In this document: positions 63,200 to 64,000 of the stretch, piece by piece
How positions within the stretch are numbered: position 1 is the stretch's first letter
Layout: each line of letters opens with the position of its first letter
From: Anthoceros angustus
Lineage: Eukaryota; Streptophyta; Anthocerotopsida; Anthocerotales; Anthocerotaceae
Direction of reading: 5' to 3'
Assembly: GCA_010909165.1 (NCBI GenBank)
Contig: MU008164.1
Span: forward strand, 372,001 to 436,000
DNA: 64,000 nucleotides
Notes under the pieces: generated by a model
The model's database searches: none
The model's input: the letters and a program-made list of their open reading frames with translations, nothing else
What the model was told of the DNA's origin: nothing
Position numbers and translations under genes: made by a program

Positions 63200-64000
63200 G
63201 CAAGCCCTTATGTGTCCTTACGCTTTTGGGTTTTATTGTGCAAAGAATTAAAAGACATCGACAACCCGTCTGCTTAAGATTTCCAGCACTTCATTTTGAG
63301 GTAAACAACCGGAAAGGGCTGGAAATTGAGCAGGGCCTTAGCGACAAAGATATGGAAGACGGCTATTTGTTTTCAACGCCCGCAATGACTCTCAAGTTGA
63401 TCGATTGAGACCAGGCTGGACATGCGTGGCTATTTACGCACACGCCAAGACTTTCGTGATGGATGCCGAGGGGCTTCAATATAGGCCCAATGGATACAAG
63501 AATTAACGGAGTATGATGTCATCTGTTCGAGAGTTTTGGAGAAGACAACGCCGAGGAATTCCGCTTTATTGTGATGCATGGAGTGGAGGACCCACACCGA
63601 GAATGTATGAGAAAGTGGTGCCGAAAAGGTGGGATGGTGTCCTTCGCTTTGGGACAAGACGAACATGCACGCCGAGGGGTGGGTCAGAAACATTGGAGTA
63701 CGCCATCGTGGTGTGAAGGAAGAATGTTCAAGAGACAAGGCCAACATGCTCCCCGAAATCAGCGAGGAGATTCAATAATGGGAGATCCGTCATTACTCAC
63801 GACACGCCAGAAGAAGCATGTATACTTATCTCACGACAAACGTGGTGTGCTCTACCAACGCCACCGGGCCTTTTTGTGGAGGCATTTTCCAAAGAAGGAG
63901 AGTGGGTGGTTGATGCATGTTCCGGAGTGGCACAACTATCCCGGGTGCATTATTGAGTGGTCGAATCATTATCAAGCGGACATGAGATGCGCGGGTTATA
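63200..64000 (+). pseudogene. unrecognised coding region running off the window
   Basis: In-frame segments: FEVNNRKGLEIEQGLSDKDM (63300), TFVMDAEGLQYRPNGYK, CDAWSGGPTPRMYEKVVPKR and WDGVLRFGTRRTC (63575-63670), then a frame change, then HVYLSHDKRGVLYQRHRA and, in the last 130 bases, WLMHVPEWHNYPGCIIEWSN. These look like a real protein with conserved Trp, Tyr and Pro residues. I do not recognise the family. At least three frame changes occur in 800 bp. Confidence 0.45.

Noticed and set aside
63860-63960. Methyltransferase-like motif VVDACSG
   Set aside because: It is in a different frame from the coherent segment WLMHVPEWHNYPGC that continues to the window edge; probably chance.
1-64000. tRNA or rRNA genes
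   Set aside because: I looked for tRNA-like B-box words (GGTTCGANTCC) and for rRNA core sequences and saw none convincing. The tRNA-complementary sites found are retrotransposon primer sites.

Overview
The window is nuclear DNA of a land plant. Spliced genes with GT-AG introns of roughly 80-250 bp (one of about 660 bp) include clear plant families: a SPINDLY-type O-glycosyltransferase, a type II metacaspase, a plant HMG-box protein with an N-terminal CxxC motif, and a GPI-anchored secreted protein. The compact introns, telomere-like AAACCCTAAA tracts and abundant Ty1/copia elements suggest a non-seed plant (bryophyte or lycophyte). That placement is inference; the species cannot be fixed from the sequence.

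Left part (1-26.5 kb), genic. 540-1343(-) is a single-exon DUF4291 protein of a mainly microbial family. 5780-7207(+) is an HMG-box gene (9 exons, 220 aa). 7684-9017(-) is a type II metacaspase (2 exons, 413 aa), convergent with the HMG gene. Next come a 351-bp MITE and a decayed reverse-transcriptase element. 13408-14967(+) is a SLC25A38/Hem25-like mitochondrial carrier (8 exons, 302 aa). 16834-21717(+) is SPY (17 exons, 946 aa). 25100-26469(-) is the GPI-anchored protein (2 exons, 237 aa). Many minisatellites lie between these genes.

Middle (27.4-50.4 kb), a nested stack of copia elements. A minus-strand copia (III) was entered by a plus-strand copia (I: 217-bp LTRs, target duplication TCGAG). 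Element I was entered within pol by a minus-strand copia (II). Element III was also split by another minus-strand copia (IV). A fifth remnant (V) lies at 54-56 kb. II, III and V form one family (B) and I and IV another (A). At least three elements have an extra ORF before gag. Both families have an antisense ORF near the 3' end, different in each: one ending ...KDVxPREEE in family B, and one containing GRPKGTTKE in family A.

Right part (50.4-64 kb). This is GC-rich repetitive DNA, a fragment of acireductone dioxygenase, a decayed minus-strand gene of a transposase-like family (IDGMDQ and KVKVGF.LVGHT motifs) and an unrecognised plus-strand coding region running off the window.

The strongest anomaly is about the sequence itself. 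From about 34.8 kb on, in patches and then almost everywhere in 43.4-50 kb and 53-64 kb, CAG and CTG are scarce. Where near-identical copies can be compared, CWG sites have become CG or CCG or are missing. This fits systematic miscalling of CHG-methylated cytosine in unpolished long-read sequence. Many frameshifts on the right side, and two apparent tandem duplications inside the copia block, may therefore be assembly artefacts.
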